In this document: piece by piece, positions 16,901 to 24,964 of the stretch
Position numbering within the stretch: position 1 is the stretch's first letter
Layout: every line of letters starts with the position of its first letter
NCBI GenBank assembly: GCA_007121455.1
Contig: SKKN01000009.1
Coordinates: 1-42,210 of the forward strand
Direction of reading: 5' to 3'
DNA from: Gemmatimonadota bacterium
Lineage (GTDB): Bacteria; Gemmatimonadota; Gemmatimonadetes; Longimicrobiales; Gaopeijiaceae
Length of the DNA stretch: 42,210 nt
Notes under the pieces: generated by a model
Databases searched by the model: none
Seen by the model: only the letters and a program-made list of their open reading frames with translations
What the model was told of the DNA's origin: nothing
Program-made: the position numbers and the translations under genes

Positions 16901-17920
16901 GTGGACGGAACAAGGTTCGTGGTTTGCGGCGCCGGTGCGATCGGCATGGCGATGGGCGGCTATCTGGCTTCGGCAGGGTACCGCGTCCTTCTGCTGACCC
17001 GGGACAGTCACGCGGCGAAAATCGCGCGAGACGGTCTCAGGATCACGGGGGCGGCCGGGGACCTGCATGTCGCGGTCCCCGCTCTCGCAAGCGCCGCCCA
17101 GATCCAGTGGGATGCGGAGGACGTGCTCCTTCTGACTTCGAAGTCCCAGGACACCAGCCCCCTCCTTCTCCAACTCTCCTCGGCTCCGCGTTCACTTCCG
17201 GTCTTCTGCTTTCAGAACGGAATCCGCAACGAGGAATGGGCAAAGCGAGAGTTCCCGCACGTGTACGGGGGACTGGTGAATTTCAGCGCGACCGTGGTGG
17301 GGCCGGGAACCGTGGAGCATACCCGAAGCGATCAACTCGCTGTCGGCCGCCACCCCAACAGCCTGGACGACACCACGGGACGGGTGGCCGAGGCGCTTTC
17401 CAGGGCCGGGTTCCAGGTCACGGAGGACGCCGAGGTGATGGCATGGAAGTGGGGAAAGCTCATCCTGAACCTGAACAATGCGGTCTACGCTCTGACGGAC
17501 ACATGGGTCGAGCGGGCATTCTCCCTCCCCCCCTACCGAGCGTTCATGGCCGAGACGATGCGGGAGGGAGTAGGGGTCACGCGTGCCGGCGGAATCGAGC
17601 CGCGAATGGAGCCCGGATCGAGGATCGATGCCTTCATCGAGAGCCTGGAGTCGGCTGGAAGCAACCACCCTGCATTACAGGGAGAGCCGGGGGGGTCACG
17701 AACCTATCCGTCGACTTGGCAGGACCTGTCTCGGAGGCGAAGTGGGACGGAGGTTCCCTACTTCAACGGAGAGGTGGTGGAGATGGGTTTCGAGCTCGGA
17801 CTTCCGACTCCCTACAATTCGACCCTCCTGGAGCTGATCCGAGAGGCCGTCGAACGAAGCGCCGCTCCGGGGCAGTACACGCTCGAGGATCTGGAAGCAA
17901 CGGTTCGAGACAAGACCTGA
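16901..17920 (+). CDS. panE: 2-dehydropantoate 2-reductase family protein
   Basis: A 339-residue protein of the ketopantoate reductase family, which reduces 2-dehydropantoate to pantoate with NADPH in pantothenate/CoA synthesis. The Rossmann dinucleotide site is GAGAIG near residues 10-15. The QNG motif typical of the family (FCFQNGI) and an all-helical C-terminal domain containing WKWGKLILNLNNA and YFNGEVVEMG are also present. Some family members have other substrates, so panE is a family-level name. The start is uncertain. The GTG at 16901 puts the glycine loop at the usual distance; a GTG at 16865 would add twelve residues. Neither has a clear ribosome site. No other pantothenate gene is nearby. 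The 240 bases upstream, shared with the divergent coiled-coil gene, show no clear promoter. Confidence 0.85.
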   Translation: MDGTRFVVCGAGAIGMAMGGYLASAGYRVLLLTRDSHAAKIARDGLRITGAAGDLHVAVPALASAAQIQWDAEDVLLLTSKSQDTSPLLLQLSSAPRSLPVFCFQNGIRNEEWAKREFPHVYGGLVNFSATVVGPGTVEHTRSDQLAVGRHPNSLDDTTGRVAEALSRAGFQVTEDAEVMAWKWGKLILNLNNAVYALTDTWVERAFSLPPYRAFMAETMREGVGVTRAGGIEPRMEPGSRIDAFIESLESAGSNHPALQGEPGGSRTYPSTWQDLSRRRSGTEVPYFNGEVVEMGFELGLPTPYNSTLLELIREAVERSAAPGQYTLEDLEATVRDKT

Positions 17921-18004
17921 AAGCAATAAGTACAAATAGCTTGAGTACCCTGACCTCACCTGGCGGGTCGAGCGATGGCCATCCGGGACACCTCAGCCGT
18001 GAAC

Positions 18005-18030
18005 GGGCCACATCCTCCTGCATGTGGCCC
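18005..18030 (+). terminator. Hairpin between panE and the glgX-treZ-treY operon
   Basis: GGGCCACAT (18005-18013) pairs perfectly with ATGTGGCCC (18022-18030) around an eight-base loop, followed by ACTTCTTG. It lies 85 bases after the panE stop and 88 bases before glgX. It may end panE transcription; an attenuator role in the glgX leader is possible if a promoter lies in the AT-rich stretch 17925-17950. Confidence 0.5.
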
Positions 18031-18117
18031 ACTTCTTGCGCGCCAACTGCGGGGGAACGTTCCTGAAACCATCCCCCCTCGCGCACCTCTCCACTCTACA
18101 CGACTGTCGACGCCCCC

Positions 18118-20286
18118 ATGAGTCCATCGGGTTTTCGGATCTGGCCTGGCCTGCCGGTGCCGGCAGGTGCCACCTGGGACGGTTCGGGCACCAACTTCGC
18201 CCTTTTCTCCGCTCACGCAGAAAAGGTGGAGCTGTGTCTTTTCAGCGACGACGGATCGAAGGAAATCGCCCGCATCCCCCTTCCGGAATACACCCACGAA
18301 GTCTGGCACGGCTACCTGCCGGACGTCCGACCGGGGCAACTCTATGGCTACCGCGTCTACGGCCCCTATGAGCCCGAGGAGGGACATCGCTTCAACCACC
18401 ACAAGCTCCTGATCGACCCCTATGCGAAGGCGCTCGTGGGCGACCTCGTATGGGACGATGCCCTCTTTGGATACCAAATCGGAGATCGGGACGAGGACCT
18501 CTCGTTCTCCACGAGAGACAGCGCCCCGTTCATGCCGAAGTGTCAGGTCGTCGATCCTGCGTTCACCTGGGGGAGACGGCCGGACCCCCGGCCCTGGCAC
18601 CAGACCGTGGTCTACGAGATGCACGCGCGGGGCTTCACGATGTTGCTTCCGGAGGTGCCGGAGTCGCAGCGCGGAACCTTCGCGGCCCTCAGCTCCGCCC
18701 CGGTCATGGACTACCTCCGGGAGCTCGGGGTCACCGCCGTCGAGCTCATGCCGGTACAGGCATTCGTGCATGACCGTCACCTCGTCGAGCGCGGCCTCCG
18801 CAACTACTGGGGCTACAACTCGATCGGCTTTTTCGCGCTCCATCCGGAGTACCTGGAGAAGGGCGCGCTCGGTGAGTTCAAGGCTTTCGTCCAGCGGATG
18901 CACGATGCCGACATCGAGGTGATCCTCGATGTCGTGTACAACCACACGGCGGAGGGAAACCATCTGGGCCCGACACTCTCCTTCCGCGGTATCGACAACC
19001 TCTCCTACTACTACCTGATGGCGGACGAGCCACGGTACTACAACGACTTCACGGGAACCGGCAACGCGCTCGAGTTGAGGCACCGCGAGGTGCTCCGGCT
19101 CGTGATGGACTCGCTGCGGTACTGGGTCCGCGAGATGGGAGTCGACGGGTTCCGATTCGACCTCGCTACGACCCTCGCCCGTGTCGGCGGGGAGTTTCGG
19201 GAGCAATCCGGCTTCCTCGACGCCGTGGCTCAAGACCCCGTCCTCTCCTCGGTCAAGCTGACCGCGGAGCCATGGGATACGGGGGAGGGTGGGTATCAAC
19301 TCGGCCACTTCCCGCCCGGCTGGGCGGAATGGAACGACCGTTACCGGGAAACGGTTCGCCGATTCTGGAAGGGCGACGAGGGGCAGCTCCCAGCACTCGC
19401 ATCCCGCTTCTCCGGATCCGCCGACATCTACGACCGGAGGGGGAGGCGAACGTGGGCGAGCGTGAACTTCGTCACCGCCCACGACGGATTCACGTTGAGA
19501 GACCTCGTCTCCTTCAACGAGAAGCACAACGAAGAGAACCAGGAGGGCAATCGCGACGGAGCGGAGCACAGCAACAGCTGGAACTGCGGCGTCGAAGGGT
19601 TCACCGATGACGAAGAAGTGCTGGCGCTGCGGAGGCGGCAGATGCGGAATCTTCTTGCCACCCTCCTGCTCTCCCAGGGGGTCCCGATGATCGTCGCCGG
19701 AGACGAGATCGCGAGAACCCAGAGGGGGAACAACAACGCATATTGTCAGGACAACGAGGTGAGCTGGCTCCAATGGGGTGCCGTAGAGCCTCGAGACGAG
19801 GCCCTTCTCGAGTTCACGCGTAAGCTTCTCTCCCTTCGCAGAAAGCACATCGTCTTTCAACGGAACCGCTTCTTTCGCGGGGAGCCGATCCCCGGAACGG
19901 AGGTCCGCGACATCGTCTGGTTCCGGCCGGACGGGGAGGAGATGGCGAAGGCCGACTGGGAGGACCCCGAGGCGCGTACGCTCGCCGTGCGGATGAGTGG
20001 CGAGGCCGGCTTCATGCACCGGACCGCTCGAGGAGACGAGGAGCCCGACGATACCTTCCTCATCCTCATGAACGCATCGCACGAGGAGGTTCCTTTCCGG
20101 GTTCCGGAGGAGCCGCGGGGCGTGCGGTGGAAGACCATCGTGGACACCGGCCAGGAAGAGGGGGTGGTGGATGGGCGTGAGTACGAGTCCGGCGACGAGG
20201 TGACGATGGTGGGCCGATCACTACACCTCCTCGTCCTGCCGCGGAAAGATGAACCGGAGGACCAGCGAGTCCGGGAGAGGCGCTGA
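18118..20286 (+). CDS. glgX: Glycogen debranching enzyme GlgX
   Basis: A 722-residue GH13 enzyme that hydrolyses alpha-1,6 branches of phosphorylase-trimmed glycogen, yielding linear maltooligosaccharides. An N-terminal CBM48 domain (about 8-110, with WDGSGTNFALFSAHAEKVEL) precedes the (beta/alpha)8 barrel. Conserved regions are DVVYNH at 271-276, GFRFD with nucleophile Asp348, AEPWD with general acid Glu384, and TAHDG with His455-Asp456. All catalytic residues are intact and the length is normal. It is the first gene of a tight plus-strand operon; its stop shares one base with the treZ start (TGATG). No ribosome site precedes the ATG at 18118, which is unusual among its neighbours. Confidence 0.96.
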   Translation: MSPSGFRIWPGLPVPAGATWDGSGTNFALFSAHAEKVELCLFSDDGSKEIARIPLPEYTHEVWHGYLPDVRPGQLYGYRVYGPYEPEEGHRFNHHKLLIDPYAKALVGDLVWDDALFGYQIGDRDEDLSFSTRDSAPFMPKCQVVDPAFTWGRRPDPRPWHQTVVYEMHARGFTMLLPEVPESQRGTFAALSSAPVMDYLRELGVTAVELMPVQAFVHDRHLVERGLRNYWGYNSIGFFALHPEYLEKGALGEFKAFVQRMHDADIEVILDVVYNHTAEGNHLGPTLSFRGIDNLSYYYLMADEPRYYNDFTGTGNALELRHREVLRLVMDSLRYWVREMGVDGFRFDLATTLARVGGEFREQSGFLDAVAQDPVLSSVKLTAEPWDTGEGGYQLGHFPPGWAEWNDRYRETVRRFWKGDEGQLPALASRFSGSADIYDRRGRRTWASVNFVTAHDGFTLRDLVSFNEKHNEENQEGNRDGAEHSNSWNCGVEGFTDDEEVLALRRRQMRNLLATLLLSQGVPMIVAGDEIARTQRGNNNAYCQDNEVSWLQWGAVEPRDEALLEFTRKLLSLRRKHIVFQRNRFFRGEPIPGTEVRDIVWFRPDGEEMAKADWEDPEARTLAVRMSGEAGFMHRTARGDEEPDDTFLILMNASHEEVPFRVPEEPRGVRWKTIVDTGQEEGVVDGREYESGDEVTMVGRSLHLLVLPRKDEPEDQRVRERR

Positions 20287-22106
20287 TGGCATCGGATGCA
20301 CCCTCACCGTTCGGGGTCCACCTCGATCAGGATGGAGCGGAGTTCCGGCTCTGGGCTCCCGTCGCGGATCGGGTCGACTTGCTGCTCGAAGGCGGCGCGC
20401 CGGAACCCGTGCCCATGACGCAGGAGGAGCGGGGGTGGTTCCGGTGTCGAGCCGAAGGGGCCGGAGCAGGATCCCTCTACCGATTTCGGATCGACGGGCA
20501 AAGCGACGTGCCCGACCCCGCCTCCCGCTTCCAGCCCGAAGGCGTGCATGGTCCGAGCGAGGTCGTGGACCCGGGGGCCTACGCGTGGCGGCATCCCGGG
20601 TGGAAGGGTCGACCGTGGCATGAAGCCGTCTTTTATGAGCTCCATGTCGGCACCTTCACCGAGGAGGGGACCTTCGACGGCGTGCGCGATCGACTCGGAT
20701 CTCTGGTGGAGCTGGGCGTCACGGCCGTCGAACTGATGCCTGTGGCAGCGTTCCCGGGAACGCGAAACTGGGGATACGACGGCGTCCTTCCCTTTGCCCC
20801 ACACGCCGCGTATGGCACACCCGAGTCGCTGAAGCGCCTCGTGGACGAGGCGCACGAGCACGGACTCATGATCTTCCTCGATGTCGTGTACAACCACTTT
20901 GGTCCCGAGGGGAACTATCTCCATGCGTACGCTCCCGACTTCTTCACGGGCCGATTCGACACCCCATGGGGGGACGCGATCGACTTCAGCCGGGACCAGG
21001 TGCGAAGATTCTTCATCGAGAACGCCCTCTTCTGGCTGGAAGAGTACCGCTTCGACGGGCTCCGCCTCGATGCCGTGCACGCGATCGAGGACGAGTCGAC
21101 CCCCCACATTCTCGAGGAGCTCGCCGCCACCGTGCTTGCCCGCTTCGATGGGAGGCGTCGCGTCCATCTCGTACTGGAGAACGGGGATAACGAGGCACGC
21201 TTCCTGAGCCGAACGGATCAAGGGGCCCCTCGACACTACGCGGCCCAGTGGAACGACGACGCCCACCATGCCCTCCACGTGCTCGCGACCGGCGAGGCGG
21301 ACGGGTACTACGGGGCATACGTCGACGATCCGGTCTCCCATCTCGGACGGTGCCTCGCCGAGGGGTTCACCTTTCAGGGGGAGCCCTTCTTCCACTGGGA
21401 AGGTCAGGTACGCGGGGAGCCGAGCGCGCACCTCCCCCCGACCGCATTCATCGACTTTCTCCAGAATCACGACCAGGTCGGCAACCGGGCGTTCGGGGAG
21501 CGAATCACCGACCTCGCCGAGGCCGAGCCGCTCGAAGCCCTTCTCGCAGTGCTTCTCCTTTCCCCCTCCCCTCCACTCCTGTTCATGGGGGAGGAATGGG
21601 CTGCACCGGAACCCTTTCCCTTCTTCTGCGACTTCGGAGACGAGCTGGCGGAGAGCGTCCGTGAGGGCCGCAGGAGGGAGTTCGCCCGCTTTCCCGCATT
21701 TCGGGATGAGCGTGCTCGCGAGCGGATTCCGGACCCGAACTCGGAAGCGACGTTCCGCTCTGCCATCCTCGATTGGAGTCGCACGACCCAGTCCTCCCAC
21801 CGCAACCGCCTCGACCTCTACGGCAGGCTCCTCGGCCTTCGTGCCGAAGTGATCGTACCGAGGCTCGAAGGAGCTCCGGGGGGAACGGCACACTGGGCCC
21901 GTCTGGGTCGAGGTGGCCTCCTCGTACGGTGGGAGCTTGGGGATGGATCGCGCCTCACTCTCCTCTTCAACGCCTTCGACGAGCCGGTGGACGAGGTGCC
22001 GCCCGGACCGCATGGGCACCTCCTGTACGGGAATGCACAGGGCCTGGAGGAGCATGTGCGAACCGGCTCCCTCCCGGGTTGGTCCGTGGCATGGTTTCTG
22101 GCATGA
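20286..22106 (+). CDS. treZ: Malto-oligosyltrehalose trehalohydrolase TreZ
   Basis: A 606-residue GH13 enzyme that releases free trehalose from maltooligosyltrehalose made by TreY. The N-terminal domain reads FGVHLDQDGAEFRLWAP. The barrel follows with DVVYNHFGPEGNY (about 199-211), the nucleophile Asp262 in FDGLRLDAVH, the acid Glu298 in LVLENGDNE and NHDQVGNR with His395-Asp396. The fully conserved NHDQ-GNR block and FMGEEW are typical of TreZ. It starts on the last base of the glgX stop codon and overlaps treY by four bases, so the three proteins are probably made in fixed ratio. Confidence 0.96.
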   Translation: MASDAPSPFGVHLDQDGAEFRLWAPVADRVDLLLEGGAPEPVPMTQEERGWFRCRAEGAGAGSLYRFRIDGQSDVPDPASRFQPEGVHGPSEVVDPGAYAWRHPGWKGRPWHEAVFYELHVGTFTEEGTFDGVRDRLGSLVELGVTAVELMPVAAFPGTRNWGYDGVLPFAPHAAYGTPESLKRLVDEAHEHGLMIFLDVVYNHFGPEGNYLHAYAPDFFTGRFDTPWGDAIDFSRDQVRRFFIENALFWLEEYRFDGLRLDAVHAIEDESTPHILEELAATVLARFDGRRRVHLVLENGDNEARFLSRTDQGAPRHYAAQWNDDAHHALHVLATGEADGYYGAYVDDPVSHLGRCLAEGFTFQGEPFFHWEGQVRGEPSAHLPPTAFIDFLQNHDQVGNRAFGERITDLAEAEPLEALLAVLLLSPSPPLLFMGEEWAAPEPFPFFCDFGDELAESVREGRRREFARFPAFRDERARERIPDPNSEATFRSAILDWSRTTQSSHRNRLDLYGRLLGLRAEVIVPRLEGAPGGTAHWARLGRGGLLVRWELGDGSRLTLLFNAFDEPVDEVPPGPHGHLLYGNAQGLEEHVRTGSLPGWSVAWFLA

Positions 22107-24964
22107 GTCATGCGGAGAAGCCGACGGCCGCGGGGCTCGCGCGACCGGGTGCCACCTACCGGCTCCAATTCAGTGCCGATTTTCGTTTCGCCGACGCTCG
22201 GAGGATCGTGCCGTACCTTTCGTCCCTCGGGGTGACCCACGTCTACGCGTCTCCACTGCTGGCTGCGCGGAGCGGCTCCACCCACGGATACGATATCGTG
22301 GACCACGGTCGCCTCAATCCCGAGCTCGGGGAGCCCGAGGAGTTCGAGGTCCTGGTTCGTGCACTCCACGACCGGGGGATGGGCCTCATCCTCGACTTCG
22401 TGCCGAACCACATGGGTGTCGGCGTCGACAACCCGTGGTGGCTCGACGTACTCGAATGGGGAGCCGCCTCGCCCTACGCCTCCTACTTCGATATCGACTG
22501 GAAGCCCCTGGAGCCGTCACTTTCCGGAAAGCTCCTCCTCCCCGTCCTGCCGGATCACTACGGATCCGTGCTCGAGCGGGGGGAGCTTTCGCTCGAGGTG
22601 GATGAGGGCCGGGGAAGGTTCTCCGTCCGGTACGCCGAATCCCACTACCCCGTCGCGCCGCGCAGCTACCCGACGATCCTCCTCTCGGCGGCATCTCACT
22701 CGGCGGGTGCGGCCGGCCGTCTCGAAACCCTCGCGCAGGGTTTCGAGGAAACGCTCCGGTCGATGCGGAAGCGGAAGGATCGGAACCGGGGACGAGCGGA
22801 GGTCGAGCGCATGAAGCATGACCTCGCCCACACCCTGGGGGCGGACGAGAACGCCACGGCGGCCGTCGTCTCGGCCCTGCGGGAGTTGAACGGTGAAGGG
22901 CCGGGTGGACGCGGCTACGATGCCCTCCACCGAATCCTCGAACGCCAATTCTACCGCCTCGCATACTGGAGAGTCGCGGCGCACGAGATCAACTACCGTC
23001 GGTTCTTCGACATCAACGACCTGGCGGGTCTACGGATGGAGGAGCCCGACCTCTTCGAAGAGAGCCATCAGCTCCTGGGGCGCATGGTGTCCGATGGCAA
23101 AGTACAGGGCCTCCGCCTCGATCATGTGGACGGCCTTCGGGATCCCGCGGCCTACTTGCGCCGTCTTCGTGGTCTCGGGGGAGGGGTTTCCTACGTCCTC
23201 GTGGAAAAGATTCTCGCCGCACACGAGCACCTGCGCAGGGATTGGGAGGCGGACGGGACGACGGGCTACGAGTTCATGGCCGCAGCGAACCGCCTCCAGG
23301 TTGATCCCTCGGGGGAGCGGGAATTGACCCGCGCTTACGAGCGGTTCCTGGGACGGTCTGTTCAGTTCGAGGAGGTGCTGCTCGAGGCGAAGCGCCAGAT
23401 CATGCGCGACACCCTCGCAAGCGAGTTGAACGTCCTGGCCAACTCCTTCAACCGGCTGGCGAAGCAGAACCGCACGTCCCGCGACTATACCCTCACGGGA
23501 CTTCGGCACGCTCTCTCCGACGTGATCGCTCACTTTCCGGTTTATCGCGCGTACGTGACGGAACAATCGACCGCACCGGAGGACCGCCGGGACATCGCGT
23601 GGGCCGTTACCCGGGCGAAGCGGGCGGCTCGCCAACCGGACACCACGATCTACGATTTCATCCGCGACGTGCTCACTCTGGACCTCCTCTCGAGCGGGTC
23701 CCCCGGCTACCGTCGGACGGACGTCGTGGACGCCGCCATGCGCTTCCAGCAGTACACCGGTCCCGTGATGGCGAAGTCGATGGAGGATACGGCCTTCTAC
23801 CGGTACCTCCGACTGGTCTCGCTGAACGAGGTGGGCGGTGAGCCGGGCCACTTCGGGCTCTCGCCGTCTGCGTTCCACGAGGACAACCGTCGGCGGCTCG
23901 AAGCGCATCCGCATTCCATGCTCACGACGGCGACCCACGACCATAAGAGGGGAGAAGACGTGAGGGCTCGGTTGGCGGTGCTGAGCGAGGTTCCCCGGGA
24001 CTGGAACCGCCGGGTCCGCCGGTGGACACGGATGAATCGAGGAGCGCGTCGGATGGAGGGCGGCGAACGGCTCCCGGACCGCCACGCCGAATACCTCTTC
24101 TATCAGACCGTGGTGGGGGCCTGGCCTTTGCGGCTGGACCCTTCCCCGGGTCCTGCGCTCGAGGATTTCCGCGACCGGATCGACGCGTACCTCGTGAAGG
24201 CCACGCGGGAAGCGAAGCTCCGAACGAGCTGGGCGGCCCCGGACAAGGAATACGAAGCAGCGCTCTCCAGCTTCGTCCACCATGTACTCGACCCCGAGCA
24301 CAGCGCCGAATTCCTGCAGGACCTCCGCAGCTTCGTCGACGAGTTGTCCCCGGCCGGCGCGGTCAACGGGATCGCCCAGAACCTCTTGAAGCTCACGGCC
24401 CCCGGGGTGCCGGATCTCTACCAGGGTACGGAGTTCTGGGATTTCACCCTCGTCGATCCGGACAATCGGAGACCGGTGGCGTATGGCGAACGCAGCGACT
24501 GCATCGACGACCTGCCTCGAAGTCGGGAGTCGTGGGAGGACCTTCTCGGTTCGTGGAAGGATGGAAGGATCAAGCAGCGGCTCGTCCAGCGACTCCTCCA
24601 CTTCCGACGGGCACACCCCTCGCTCTTCGGCGCACAGGGTGCGTACCTCCCCCTCGATACGAGGGGGAAGCATGCCGATCGGATCGTGGCATACGCGCGT
24701 AGCCACGACGGGCACACCCTCCTGGTGGTGGCCCCGCGCCTCGTGCACCTCCTCCTTCCGGGCGACACCCCCCTCCTCCCCAAGGGATGGAGCGACACCG
24801 CGCTCGTGCTTCCGGAAGGGCTTCGCGGGATCTATCACGACGTCTTCACGGGTGATCGATTGGACGCTTCCGACGAGGGAACGCTTCCGATCGCACGGAT
24901 CCTCTCCCGTCTCCCGGCTTCGGTACTGGTGATCCGTGCTTCCGAGGATGCACCGGGCCCATGA
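22103..24964 (+). CDS. treY: Malto-oligosyltrehalose synthase TreY
   Basis: A 953-residue GH13 enzyme that isomerises the reducing-end alpha-1,4 link of a maltooligosaccharide to the alpha,alpha-1,1 link of trehalose. Landmarks are TYRLQF near the N-terminus, DFVPNHMG (98-105), GLRLDHVDGL with nucleophile Asp340, YVLVEKIL with acid Glu368, and TATHDHKRGED with His612-Asp613. The large insertion between the second and third barrel regions that distinguishes TreY from other GH13 enzymes is present. Start ATG overlaps the treZ stop as ATGA, which fixes the start although the frame stays open further upstream. The stop overlaps the next gene's ATG in the same way. Confidence 0.96.
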   Translation: MSHAEKPTAAGLARPGATYRLQFSADFRFADARRIVPYLSSLGVTHVYASPLLAARSGSTHGYDIVDHGRLNPELGEPEEFEVLVRALHDRGMGLILDFVPNHMGVGVDNPWWLDVLEWGAASPYASYFDIDWKPLEPSLSGKLLLPVLPDHYGSVLERGELSLEVDEGRGRFSVRYAESHYPVAPRSYPTILLSAASHSAGAAGRLETLAQGFEETLRSMRKRKDRNRGRAEVERMKHDLAHTLGADENATAAVVSALRELNGEGPGGRGYDALHRILERQFYRLAYWRVAAHEINYRRFFDINDLAGLRMEEPDLFEESHQLLGRMVSDGKVQGLRLDHVDGLRDPAAYLRRLRGLGGGVSYVLVEKILAAHEHLRRDWEADGTTGYEFMAAANRLQVDPSGERELTRAYERFLGRSVQFEEVLLEAKRQIMRDTLASELNVLANSFNRLAKQNRTSRDYTLTGLRHALSDVIAHFPVYRAYVTEQSTAPEDRRDIAWAVTRAKRAARQPDTTIYDFIRDVLTLDLLSSGSPGYRRTDVVDAAMRFQQYTGPVMAKSMEDTAFYRYLRLVSLNEVGGEPGHFGLSPSAFHEDNRRRLEAHPHSMLTTATHDHKRGEDVRARLAVLSEVPRDWNRRVRRWTRMNRGARRMEGGERLPDRHAEYLFYQTVVGAWPLRLDPSPGPALEDFRDRIDAYLVKATREAKLRTSWAAPDKEYEAALSSFVHHVLDPEHSAEFLQDLRSFVDELSPAGAVNGIAQNLLKLTAPGVPDLYQGTEFWDFTLVDPDNRRPVAYGERSDCIDDLPRSRESWEDLLGSWKDGRIKQRLVQRLLHFRRAHPSLFGAQGAYLPLDTRGKHADRIVAYARSHDGHTLLVVAPRLVHLLLPGDTPLLPKGWSDTALVLPEGLRGIYHDVFTGDRLDASDEGTLPIARILSRLPASVLVIRASEDAPGP

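Noticed and set aside
17956..20082. 708-codon minus-strand open frame opposite glgX
   Set aside because: Complete antisense of glgX, with no domain and no ribosome site.
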